NCBI GenBank assembly: GCA_015679605.1
Contig: JAAAVE010000368.1
Coordinates: 1 to 21,129 of the forward strand
Direction of reading: 5' to 3'
DNA: 21,129 bases
Source of the DNA: Podila epigama
Lineage: Eukaryota > Mortierellomycota > Mortierellomycetes > Mortierellales > Mortierellaceae
Shown: positions 1 to 8,812 of the stretch, one piece after another
Numbering within the stretch: position 1 is the first letter of the stretch
Layout: each line of letters opens with the position of its first letter
The notes under the pieces: generated by a model
What the model saw: only the letters and a program-made list of their open reading frames with translations
What the model was told of the DNA's origin: nothing
Databases searched by the model: none
Translations under genes and position numbers: made by a program

Positions 1-52
<52 letters not shown>

Positions 53-57
53 AGAGG
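1..57. repeat. (GA)n microsatellite at the left edge
   Basis: An almost perfect GA dinucleotide run occupies the first 48 bases and continues as an impure purine tract to about 57. It sits upstream of the first visible ATG5 exon, probably inside an intron or at a contig edge. The repeat may be why the sequence starts here. Confidence 0.95.
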
Positions 58-134
58 AAAGTTATATGACATTCACTTTCGACTACAATCCTGACATGAA
101 CTTGGCATCTCCTCAATAAGCTCGAAGCCCTTAG

Positions 135-1793
135 ATGTTCTTACTTTTCGCTGCTCACAAGCCGAGTGAGGAGGCACTTTGTCGACATGGCATTGCATTT
201 CATTGGAGATGATGCCGAAGTCTGGTATGATTATGAAGGAACACCACTGAAATGGTAAAGTATAGACAAAGTCCATTAAGCTTTCGTTCTCTCACTTTAA
301 TGCGCGTGTGTGGAGGCAAAGCGCAACCCCCGCGGGCCAAGGTTGGGCGACAGACTGCCAAGACCAAATCCCTTTTTTTCCTCTCACTTCTTTCAGACTG
401 ACCCGTTCGTTCTTATTCTCTCTACTATTTGCTACTTTCCTGCCTTGCATGTTTATTGATTCTTTAATGCAACGGACACGGACTTTGGGATATTATCGAC
501 TCTTTGTAATGACTATTTTGGGCTGTGGTTTACACTCGGCACTTCATACTGGACACATTCCTTTGATTTCCTGGATGACTCCGATCGGCTTCATATCGAT
601 ATTTTCGACTTCAACTGTTGGCATAATGGGATACACAACTTTTACGGTCGACCGTTGGGACAAACAACGTTATGGTCGACCCATTGGAAAATTATGGTCG
701 ACCCAATGGGATATTATAATCGACCATTTGGGACACACAATTATACGGTCGATTGCAACCATGCCGAACATTACTATACCACAGGCACTACCCAATTGGG
801 TTGCTCTACGACATCCACGGGCTGCAGGCCTCATCCGGCAAGGGCATGAATGGTTCCTTGTTGCCATGGAAAATCACAGTACACTTTCAAAATTTTCCCG
901 CGGACAAATTAATCAAGAGCCAGGCAGTGGACAGTTGCCAGGACTACTTCATGTCCATGATCAAAGAGGTACACACATGCTGCATGTCTGTTAATGATAG
1001 CCTAGTGGGCCTGTCAGTTGTCATTGGCACCCCAAAAGGAGAGTGTATGATTACAGCATGTCCTAATATCTATGAAAGCATCAATGGCTGACCAGCTCCT
1101 TTTTTTCTCTTCGGTATCCACAATATCCTTGTCTGGTCATTGTCACAGGCAGACTATCTTCGCAATGGATCAATCAAAAAAGTCATGAACATGTCGAAGT
1201 CGGATCAAACTCAACTATGGGAAGGCCTGTCATCAAGTATGGAGAAGAGACGTTGGGACCATTGCATATTGCTTTGTTTCTTCTTTATGGATCTTGGAAC
1301 TAACTTTTTTTTTTTTTGGAAACATTCTTTTTACTTTCTGTCAAGATGACTATGACAAGTTTTGGGGTATGAATCACAAGTTGACACAGAACGATGGGAC
1401 CATGGCAAGGAATCTTCCTGTCCGGATATATCTTCCCGAGAACTGCCCTGTGATCCAGGAACCAATGTCACCAGTGGATGAAAATGGTGAGAAACAATAC
1501 CTCGATCTTTTGAAGGAGATTCTCCCCAGCCCGATATGTGTTTGCTTATAGTAGGATTCTTGATTGATTGTCTTTACCCATCATTTATCATAGGGCAACT
1601 AAAAACGTTACGGCAGGTACTGAATGTAGTATTGCCGGATCTTTTCCCTTTGGTGGAGACGCCCAGTCGGCCACCTGTGGCAAGCGTGATGATTCACGGG
1701 ATTATACCTAGTCTGGAGACAAGTGCGATCTGGGCATCTCAGAATATGTCGTATCCTGATAACTTTCTGCACCTTGTTGTAATTATCAAGTGA
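135..1793 (+). CDS. ATG5: Autophagy protein Atg5 (5' exon missing)
   Basis: Five exons are visible: 135-254, 785-968, 1149-1236, 1346-1486 and 1594-1793 (TGA). They encode 243 residues, phases agree at every junction, and about 30 N-terminal residues lie off the window. The 3' splice site before exon 1 could instead be at 120, but the TTAG ending at 134 is the better acceptor. Family landmarks in order are VWYDYEGTPLKW, HYPIGLLYD, LPWKITVHFQNFP, QLWEGLSS, LPVRIYLPE, VMIHGIIPSLET and the terminal YPDNFLHLVVI; they match human and plant Atg5 across both ubiquitin-like folds. The first Lys of SIKKVMNM (codon 1176-1178) aligns with the Atg12 acceptor lysine. Atg5 is conjugated to Atg12 and, with Atg16, acts as the E3-like factor for Atg8 lipidation on phagophores. 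The neighbour facing it is ATG4. Identity is very secure; the 5' end is not. Confidence 0.95.
255..784 (+). other. Long first visible intron of ATG5 (530 bp)
   Basis: The donor GTAAAG interrupts a Trp codon (TG|G) and the acceptor CACAG at 784 restores it. It is several times longer than the other ATG5 introns (107-180 bp). It holds the TCGACC repeat block listed separately. I see no conserved exon or RNA gene in it; open frames crossing it are not protein-like. Confidence 0.85.
641..757 (+). repeat. Degenerate tandem repeat of TATGGTCGACC units in ATG5 intron
   Basis: Five imperfect units carry the core TCGACC or TCGATT at 648, 676, 698, 720 and 749, so spacings are 28, 22, 22 and 29 bp. 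Three units contain the palindrome GTCGAC. The best-matching pair shares TTATGGTCGACCCA followed by ATTGG or ATGGG. Confidence 0.8.
1487..1537 (+). other. Possible alternative in-frame exon extension of ATG5 exon 4
   Basis: The best donor after exon 4 is GTGAGA at 1487. A second donor, GTGTTT, lies at 1538. Use of the second adds exactly 51 nt with no stop codon, and both donors join the acceptor at 1593/1594 in the same phase. The added peptide includes YLDLLKEILPSPI, which resembles the human Atg5 segment TLGDLLKEVCPSAI, while exon 5 itself encodes the equivalent GQLKTLRQVLNVVLPDLF. Confidence 0.4.
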
Positions 1794-2211
1794 AAAAGAA
1801 TCAAAGTTTCTCCTTTCCTTTTCTTTTTCTTTTCTTTCTCTCTTTCTTTTCATTTTGCACATGGTATGAGTAGCTGAATGGTACGAAAGGGACTGAGAAA
1901 TGTTATAATGAGAAGAGAAAATATGCACACGTTTGGGAAGGTTGCATGTATTACATCGATCAACTGCCAACCGTGCCATACAAAAGCTTGGGTGCACTAT
2001 TGTGGTCCTTGCTTTGGATTCTACATTGCACCGTCACCCTTGGGAACTCTTTGTCTGACATGAGCATGTTCAAGGATGGAGGATTAGGATGCAATAGACT
2101 ATGTTATGACTGTATTGTCATTGCTTGTAGGTTGTGTCCTTTTTGATACAGATGAAAGGAAAAAGGAAGCTTTGAGAGAGGCTATTTATTTTGAAGAAAG
2201 AGGGCATTTGT
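1794..2211. other. Convergent 3' region between ATG5 and ATG4
   Basis: This stretch of 418 bp between the two stop codons must hold both 3' UTRs and terminators. It contains an almost pure pyrimidine tract (about 1805-1855, TTTC-like). No supported coding sequence is present. Confidence 0.7.
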
Positions 2212-4918
2212 CTAAAGAATCAACTCCAAGTCATCGTCTTCCTCATCGGCTACCGAGAGAAGGTGACCATCTGCGTCATCACCATAATCAGGCGCTTTTT
2301 CACCGATTGTAATGATTGAAGATCCCATTCCAGGCCGAGCATTTAGTTCCTTGACACGCTCAGCGAACGCATCAAAGTCGTTTCGGTCCCGACAATAAAA
2401 AGCCAGCAGCATAGATGGGTCTATGCTATTGATATCAATCTTTCGTACCACTTCACAATGATATGTTGCAAAGTCCTATCACGGTGAAGAGGAAAATACT
2501 AGTAGTTAATATGCGAGCCTATGGTCTATGGCATGGACATGAGGAAGATGGGGGAAAAAAACTTCCAAAATATGAAATAAACATACCTCGGCAACATAAT
2601 CTTTTGGGTCCTTGGTTTCAACCACACAGCGGGAATGATGAGGGTCAAGATAGAACAGGTCGTCACCTATAGTGTATGATTTGTTGACAAGAGAAAAGCG
2701 AAAAGACAGTATAGGTAGTTTTAGATAGAGTCGAATGGTCCAAAGCATGACTACATTCATCAGTACCAATAGATAACTCTACTTGCCTTGGTAACCAACA
2801 AAGTAATAAGAGGATGAAGGACGACCTCTACATCCAAGCCCAAGTCCCAGATCAATATAACAAAAAAAAAGCGATGTCAGTGGAATTTAAACGTGCAAAG
2901 AACTCCTAAAACACACACCAGAGTCTCCATGAGCGAAATATTTACCCAGCAATACCGAGCGATTGAGGAAATTCGAATGTTGCTTTGATGGCGTCGTTGT
3001 ATATGGGATTCAATTTGTCGATGCCCAGACGTACTGTCACAAGGATCAACAGGTGTCCAAATCCGTCCTTCTTTTTTAACGTTGCTGCTTCTTCCACTTG
3101 ATCCTTGTATATCACGCCGTCCGTTGACACATAGACTCCTAATCCACTTTCGGGAAAGTTATGAACGAGAGCTCTAAAAAAATACGCAACAAAAAAAAAA
3201 GGTGAGAAATGGGAAGGTGTCAAAAGCTTACAAGAGACATGACAACAAAAGAAGACATACTTTGTCACCTGACTTGTTGTGGAAGGCCCAAACCATTCAC
3301 CAATATTCTTTCCAAGTTGTTTGCCAAGAAGTGCAATCCTGTGGACAGAGAAGGGGGATTTTGCATTCATATCGTCCAAGAACCAATAAAGAATCTACCA
3401 TGTTGTCCCAATATCAGAGAGGTTTAGACAAAGCTGGGCTTTTCGTAACGTTATCTATCTGGATTTGTTCACTTTTTACCTTTACGTAAACGTCCCAATT
3501 GGCATCACCAGGCACAGGTCGGCTCCAACCTAGTTTGAAGGTTGCCACAAGAGAACATTAGTTGTGAGACCATACGTCTATTGTTGTATGTCGTAGAAAA
3601 ATAAAAGCTTATCCTCTCGGCTTATCATCGTCTTGCCCTCGTCTCCAATAAAACAATATCGTGAAAACTCACCACGGCCCATGAACTGGATAGCCAGTGC
3701 ATTTGCAAGCAAGCCTTGACCGGACCGCAACATGCAGCCCCAGCCTACATCTGTCGTGAAGTTGCTTGGCTTGATAGGCGCATAGCTGTGACGGTATGTG
3801 CACCATATCAACCCGTTCGTAAAGTCTCGCTGGAAATCGAACCATTGTGTGGGTGAAGGTGGGTACAGTTTCCCCATGAGGTAGATGGGCAAATGACTGT
3901 TTGGGCTGTGAACTGTTGATGAAGCAGTGCTTGAGGGTCGACCAGGGGCATTGTTGGCCGTCGTCTCACCATTCTCCTCCCTATCTGTCGCTCCTGGTGA
4001 GGTCTGTTGACTGTTGTGGCCACTGCTGCTATTAGAAAGACTAACTTCTGGTCGAACTTGACTGTCCTGTGAGTTGGCTCTAACCGCCTGGAGCGACGAT
4101 AATGCCAGGTTCTTGACGTCCGAGCCGATTTTGGCACCCATCGTGTACGAGTTTACACGTTGAGCCTTTCCAGGCCGCTGCTGAGAGTGTTGTGACAGTG
4201 ACTGAGTTCCTGAGACTGTGGCGTGAATAGGGGTCGTTTTGCCTACATCTGTTCCTGTCGACTGTGAAGGCTCTCCAGTGTTGGTCGGTGCTGGGAACCA
4301 TGCATTCCACATGTTGACAACGTTCTTCTTGATATCTTGTGCCATGTCCGCCGCACGTTCCGAATTGGCTTGGGTGATGCCCAGATTGGTGGCCATGGAT
4401 GGTATCCCGACATTAGAGAGGTGGACGCTGAAGCGGGAGCCCAAGCTGGAGGGAGCTGCTGTGGCCGGGGTGGATGGACCAGCGACGTCTTGTTGACCTT
4501 GATTTGGCGAGGGTTTGAGGTCCGCTCCATCAGGCCCCTTTTCCACAAACTCAGTGACGAGATTGGAAACAGTTGCAGTTACGGTAGGTGTTGTCGTGGT
4601 AGACGGTCGAACAGTCGACGTGGCCTCAGACGGGCAGTCCAGCACTGGTGTTGGGGTCTTGGTGACGCTGCCATTCTGTGTCGTGGCGTGCGCTTTCTCG
4701 TCAACAACGGCTGTTACCGTTTCTGTTTCTGTGGCGGGTTGCTCCTTGCCAGTACTGCTACTTACAGTAGAAGAAGGTGGTGGCGATGTAGTTGAAGTTG
4801 TTGTTGCAGTTGTAGCTGTAGCTGTGGTGAGCTGCGGGCTTTCGAGGCTATTGCCACTTGTCTTGGGGCCTTTATCCAGTCCTTGTAATTCGTCCTTGAC
4901 TTTCTCTAATGGTTGCAT
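2212..4918 (-). CDS. ATG4: Cysteine protease Atg4 (Atg8 processing and delipidation)
   Basis: Seven exons on the minus strand: 4918-3673, 3529-3480, 3394-3261, 3173-2946, 2827-2787, 2666-2587 and 2475-2212. They join in phase to give 680 residues. The peptidase C54 domain starts near residue 338 and has the catalytic motif DVGWGCMLRSGQ (Cys395), PFSVHRIALLG and GEWFGPS in the middle, and YLDPHH (Asp574, His576) to complete the triad. The last exon matches the family C-terminus (SMLLAFYCRDRNDFDAF) and ends in an acidic tail. Residues 1-337 are a Ser/Thr/Pro-rich, probably disordered extension, far longer than in human ATG4B (about 390 aa in total). Atg4 trims the Atg8 precursor to expose the C-terminal Gly and recycles Atg8 from phosphatidylethanolamine. 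Intron 5 is of GC-AG type. The gene is convergent with ATG5 and divergent from the RGG-protein gene. Identity is very secure; the start is the first Met of a long open exon. Confidence 0.95.
2667..2786 (-). other. GC-AG intron in ATG4
   Basis: Between exons 5 and 6 the donor reads CAAG|GCAAGT and the acceptor CTATAG|GT. Only GC use restores the reading frame YFVGYQ-GDDLFYLDPHH across the catalytic Asp/His region. GC donors with an otherwise strong AAG/GCAAGT context are an accepted minor class. Confidence 0.85.
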
Positions 4919-5568
4919 AATGTGTACAATTTAAAAGTGTGGGTTGGCAAAGTCGGAAAGAAGCTCAACCAATGAGAGTCTCGTTTTTCTTTCGATGGGA
5001 AAGGAATTCAAAGAGGTAAAATGTAAAAAGCAATGGAAATAATTGAGAAGGGCTTTTTTATTTTAGAAGGACAATTGAAGGTCTGCACTGCGGCGTGCAA
5101 CCCACCTTGTCTTGCATGTATCCCAATGTCATGTCAAGAGTGTATGCCTTCACATCCCTTACCATTCCTTTATCATCTAAATGGTTAACTCCAACCACTC
5201 ATTCATTGTTTTCTAGTCATTAGCACCATCGCCATCACCATTGTCATCACCATCGTCTCGTAACCTGTAACCTGACCATAAACCAACGCATTTCAATGAA
5301 CACGTGACACATTGTGTTTCGTCACGCACACGCTGCGTGGATTTTACACCACCCCCTTTGAAATTTCTTTCTTTTTTTCTCACATCCCCATCCATCACCA
5401 CTCAACGCTTCAACCTTAGGATCTCCTTTTTTTCATCTTATTCTTTTTATTATCTTCCTTTCAAAACTTGTGTACTCCTTCTTTTTCCTTTTCTTGCCTC
5501 TTCTTTTACATTTTCTCGTTTTTCTATATATCATCCTCTACACGTAACCGAAAAAAAAAATCCAGAGG
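4919..5568. promoter_or_regulatory. Divergent promoter region of ATG4 and the RGG-protein gene
   Basis: This 650-bp segment between the two start codons contains an E-box at 5301-5306, a GTCACG element shortly after it, a long CT-rich tract (about 5345-5520) and TATATA at 5525-5530, just before the plus-strand ATG. Fungal promoters often have a pyrimidine-rich stretch before the transcription start. No coding sequence is supported. Confidence 0.6.
5299..5308. promoter_or_regulatory. E-box AACACGTGAC
   Basis: A palindromic CACGTG core with flanking AC is the consensus for basic helix-loop-helix regulators such as fungal Cbf1 and Pho4. It lies 383 bp upstream of the ATG4 start and 263 bp upstream of the RGG-protein start. 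Which gene it serves, if any, is unknown. Confidence 0.45.
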
Positions 5569-8500
5569 ATGGCCGAAATTGCCCACCAGACAGACCAAGC
5601 AAACATTGCCATGGCGCCTGAGGATCATTCTGTCCCCGTACCTTCAGAATCAGGTGACGACCAAGTCACAATGACATCTCCCGATCTTGCCTCAACGCCT
5701 GATGTTGTCGAGGACCCGAACCAAGTCAACGAACATCAAGACAATAGCATCGTCGCCATCGAGAGTGAGGCTATCATCACTGAGCCTCTTCAGAGCGCTG
5801 CAGATGATTCTTCTATTCAAAATGATGAAGCAATGGAAGCTGAGCCTCAGCAAGACGAGACTTCAGCTGTCGTGGCCTTTTCATCTGATGCTCAAGAGAC
5901 ATCCGCCAACCCATCGGACGTGCCAGAGTCATCGTCCATGACAGATGCCTCTGATCCTTACAACAATTCTGACGAAGGCTACAAGGCAACTGAAATATCG
6001 TCGTCTGTTCCGATCCCTGGTGAGGAACATCCTACCACAGGGGACGATCAGACTCAAGAAGCCTCTGAGGAGCAGCAACAACAGCAACAACAAGAGGGTC
6101 AAGCTGATGGTGATAGCGAAGCCAAGCCCGATGCTGCGTCGAATGCTAATAACACCAACGCTGGCGCCCAGCCTGGTAAGATGGGTCACCACAACAACAG
6201 GCAGATGCATGGTCGTGGCCGGGGTGGCCACTTCATGGGAGGAAACCGAGGCGGATTTGGCCCTCGACCTTTCAATAACCGTGGCGGAGGAGCCGGTCCC
6301 ATGCGACGAGGCGGTTTCAGAGGTAAGATGTCTTTTCTTTTTGTGCACCTGTTTGTTGTTGATAATGTATAGCTTCATCATGTTTGTTACGACTACAGTC
6401 TCCTAAACGCGAGCGTTATTTTTTTGTCCTTGTTAGGCCCACAAGACCAGAGACCATACCGACGTGAAGACAACTTTCGTGGAAACCAGCCGGACCATTA
6501 CCAGCAACGTCCCAGAGATTATAACAACAATCCCAACGGTCATCATCATAACCACCAGAACAACCATAACAACATGAACAATAGACCTCATCCCAATCAA
6601 CCATTCAATCATGGTCAAAACTACAACGGCCCCAACCAAGGCCATCATCGCAGCCACAACAATCACAACAACCACAATAACCACAACAACCACAATAACT
6701 ACAATAACAATGGTCCTAACCATAACAACAGCCACTTTAACAACAATCACAACCACGGCAACCATCATAACAACAGACACAACAACCACAACAACAACAA
6801 CAATAACCATCACAATAACCCGAACGGTGGCTTCAACAACCAAGGCTTCAATAACAACCATAACAACCACAACAACCACAATAACAACAACCACTTTGGC
6901 AACGTCAACAACCAAGGTCCTCATCATCATGGCCCAAACAATCACTCCAACAACAGTCTCAACAACTCTCACCACAACAACGCCAACAACCAGCATCCTC
7001 AGCAGGGACATCCACCTGGACAGCAGCAACAGCAACAGTCTCAACATCGTTATCAGGGCCAAGACCGAAATGATAACAACCGCCCCTCACGCAACCCTCG
7101 AGGACCTCCTCTCGGACCGCAAGTCCCGCCAGGAGGACCTATGATGCACAATGGCCCTGCTCAGCCACCTGTCCCGGGCCCTGGACATGGGCATGGACCT
7201 CAAAAAAGAGGTTCTGGACCCAAGGCAGGCAACATTAAGAGTATTTTCGACTATGCTAAAGGCATGCGATGGGACCAGGTAATGCTCCTCTGCCCTAGCT
7301 TTCCCCCACTTGTCCAGTTGAAAAGGGAGATGTTTTTTTGTAAGAGACAAGTTATCAAGTTCTGATCGTTTCTAATATGTTGATCTATGACATAGGGAAA
7401 TCAACCTCCGGCTGGCGCCCTTGCGCCTCCTGAACAGCAGCAGTACGCCCAGCCAGGTGGCGCTGCTGCTGGAGGATTTAATGCCCCTTATGGTCAAGCT
7501 GCTGCTCCAGTTGCTCCCGCCTATGGTCAACCAGCTCCTCCTGCAGCTCCTTATGGCCAAGCAGCAGCACCACCTGCGGCTGTCCAAGGATTCAGCCAAC
7601 AGCCCAACCCAGCCTACCATGACGGATACGGTACACAACCACCAGCAGTCGCAGATCAAGCCGCGGGAGGTCGATATCAGCAACAGGATTGGTATGGCGC
7701 ATCACCAGCAGGCAACGCAAATCAGGCACGTGGTCCAGGCCAACGTGATACTCCGGAACAGCAGTCTACTCCTTATAAGCGGCCTCAAAATGCGGGTCGT
7801 GGAGGCCGTGGAGGCGGTCGTGGCGGATCTGGGTTTGGAGCCAATTCAGTACGGGGTGGCCAGCATAACGCCAACTTCAACAGTGGACATGGTAATGCTG
7901 CTGGCGCTGCTGCAGCGGCCACTAATGTGCCTGTGAACCAGGCTAACGCCACTGGATTCAACGCTCGCCAGCAGCCTCCTCTTCCAGCTCAGCCCCCACC
8001 AGCAGCGGCACAACAGGCATTCGCTCAGCAACAGCAGCAGCAACAGCAACAACAGCAGCAACAGCAGCAATATGCACAAGGTTATGGATATCAGGCTACA
8101 CCTGTTGCAGCTGGTTATCAAGCACCTGTTGCAGCAGCAGGGTACCAGGCCCAGGCTGCAGCATATCCGGCCGCTGCTGGTTATCAGGCAGGCTCTGCTG
8201 GTTACCAGGCAGGTGGCCAAGAATACCAAGCTGCCGCTACAGCAGGTTACCAGGCAACGGCAGCAGGCTATCAAGCCGGTGCCGCCGCATACCCCGCTTC
8301 TGCTACAGGCTATCAGGCAGGAGCAGCAGGCTACCAGGCAGCAGCAGGTTATCAGGCGACATCTACAGGATACCCGGCAGCAAATGCATACCACGCTGCT
8401 GGTGCAGCTTACCCCGCTGCTGCAGGAGGCTACCCAGCCGCAGCCGCTGGAGCTGCAGCCACAGGTTATCAGGTACCTGCCTCTGGATACCAGGCGACTC

Positions 8501-8634
8501 CAGGTTACCCTGCAGCAGCATCGGCTTATCAAACAGCAGCAGCAGGTGCGGCGGCCTACCCAGCTGCCGCAACAGGATACCAGGCTCCAGCAGCAGGATA
8601 CCAGGCTGCAGCCGCCTACCAACCGTACCGGTAA
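5569..8634 (+). CDS. Low-complexity RGG / Asn-His / YQA-repeat protein (unrecognised family)
   Basis: Three exons, 5569-6322, 6437-7278 and 7396-8634 (TAA), join in phase to give 944 residues. No enzymatic domain is recognised. Blocks in order: an acidic Ser/Glu/Asp-rich N-terminus with a short polyQ run (about 1-200); an RGG-type segment (GRGRGGHF, GGNRGGFG, MRRGGFRG); an Asn/His-rich block of about 150 residues; a Gly/Pro linker; a short less-biased segment (SIFDYAKGMRWDQ) ending exactly at the second exon junction; a Gln/Ala/Pro region with GRGGRGGGRGG; a polyQ run; and a C-terminal array of GYQA/AYPA repeats. RGG boxes commonly bind RNA, and Tyr-spaced prion-like repeats favour condensates, so an RNA-granule role is plausible but inferred. 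The start ATG has a purine context and follows a CT-rich leader. Confidence is high that it is a gene and low on function. Confidence 0.85.
6535..7000 (+). repeat. AAC/CAC/CAT codon repeat encoding an Asn/His-rich block
   Basis: Inside exon 2 the sequence is an imperfect trinucleotide and hexanucleotide repeat dominated by AAC, AAT, CAC and CAT. It encodes strings such as HNNHNNHNNHNN. On the opposite strand the same bias produces a spurious Val/Met-rich open frame. Confidence 0.9.
8026..8070 (+). repeat. CAG/CAA polyglutamine tract
   Basis: Mixed CAG and CAA codons encode an almost uninterrupted run of about 15 Gln immediately before the YQA array. Such mixed-codon tracts are more stable than pure CAG repeats but can still vary in length between strains. 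Confidence 0.9.
8079..8631 (+). repeat. Array of GYQA / AYPA peptide repeats
   Basis: The last part of exon 3 encodes about two dozen Tyr residues, most in GYQA or AYPA, separated by 4-10 small residues (Ala, Gly, Ser, Thr). DNA units are diverged, so the array is old or selected at the protein level rather than a fresh expansion. Confidence 0.9.
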
Positions 8635-8699
8635 ACTTGGTGTGGTTCCAATATGTCGTGGCTCTTTGCCTTGATATGCACTGGTCCAACACACCGCCT

Positions 8700-8812
8700 A
8701 CTCTTTTTTCTTTTCTATCTTTTCTTTCTTTTCTTTTTCTTTCTTTTCTTTTTCTTTCTTTCTTTTTCTTTTCTTTTATTTCTTTTCATCCTTTTCTTTT
8801 ATCTGTTTTCCA
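8700..8812 (+). repeat. TTTC-type polypyrimidine tract
   Basis: Over 100 bases of almost pure T and C, with TTTTC and TTTC units, follow the RGG-protein stop codon. Only a few A residues interrupt it. Confidence 0.9.

Noticed and set aside
641-757. CRISPR-like array in the ATG5 intron
   Set aside because: Units are degenerate, with short spacing and no unique spacers of regular length, and the context is a eukaryotic intron.
308-994. A 228-codon open frame across the first ATG5 intron and exon
   Set aside because: It runs across the intron repeats and the real ATG5 exon in another frame, has no family resemblance, and conflicts with the well-matched ATG5 exon at 785-968.
3578-3672. Extension of ATG4 exon 1 to the in-frame stop (ending YDIQQ)
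   Set aside because: The donor GTGAGT follows FMGRG, and the next exon (WSRPVPGDANWDVYV) matches the Atg4 family. Read-through would end the protein before most of the protease.
6433-7062. A 209-codon minus-strand open frame rich in Val and Met, like a membrane protein
   Set aside because: It is the complement of the AAC/CAC repeat of the Asn/His block. The Val/Met bias is a direct product of that repeat.
7846-8694. A 282-codon minus-strand open frame rich in Cys, Ser and Leu
   Set aside because: It is the mirror of the CAG and GYQA repeat coding region (its Leu run is the complement of polyQ). The plus-strand gene explains the composition.
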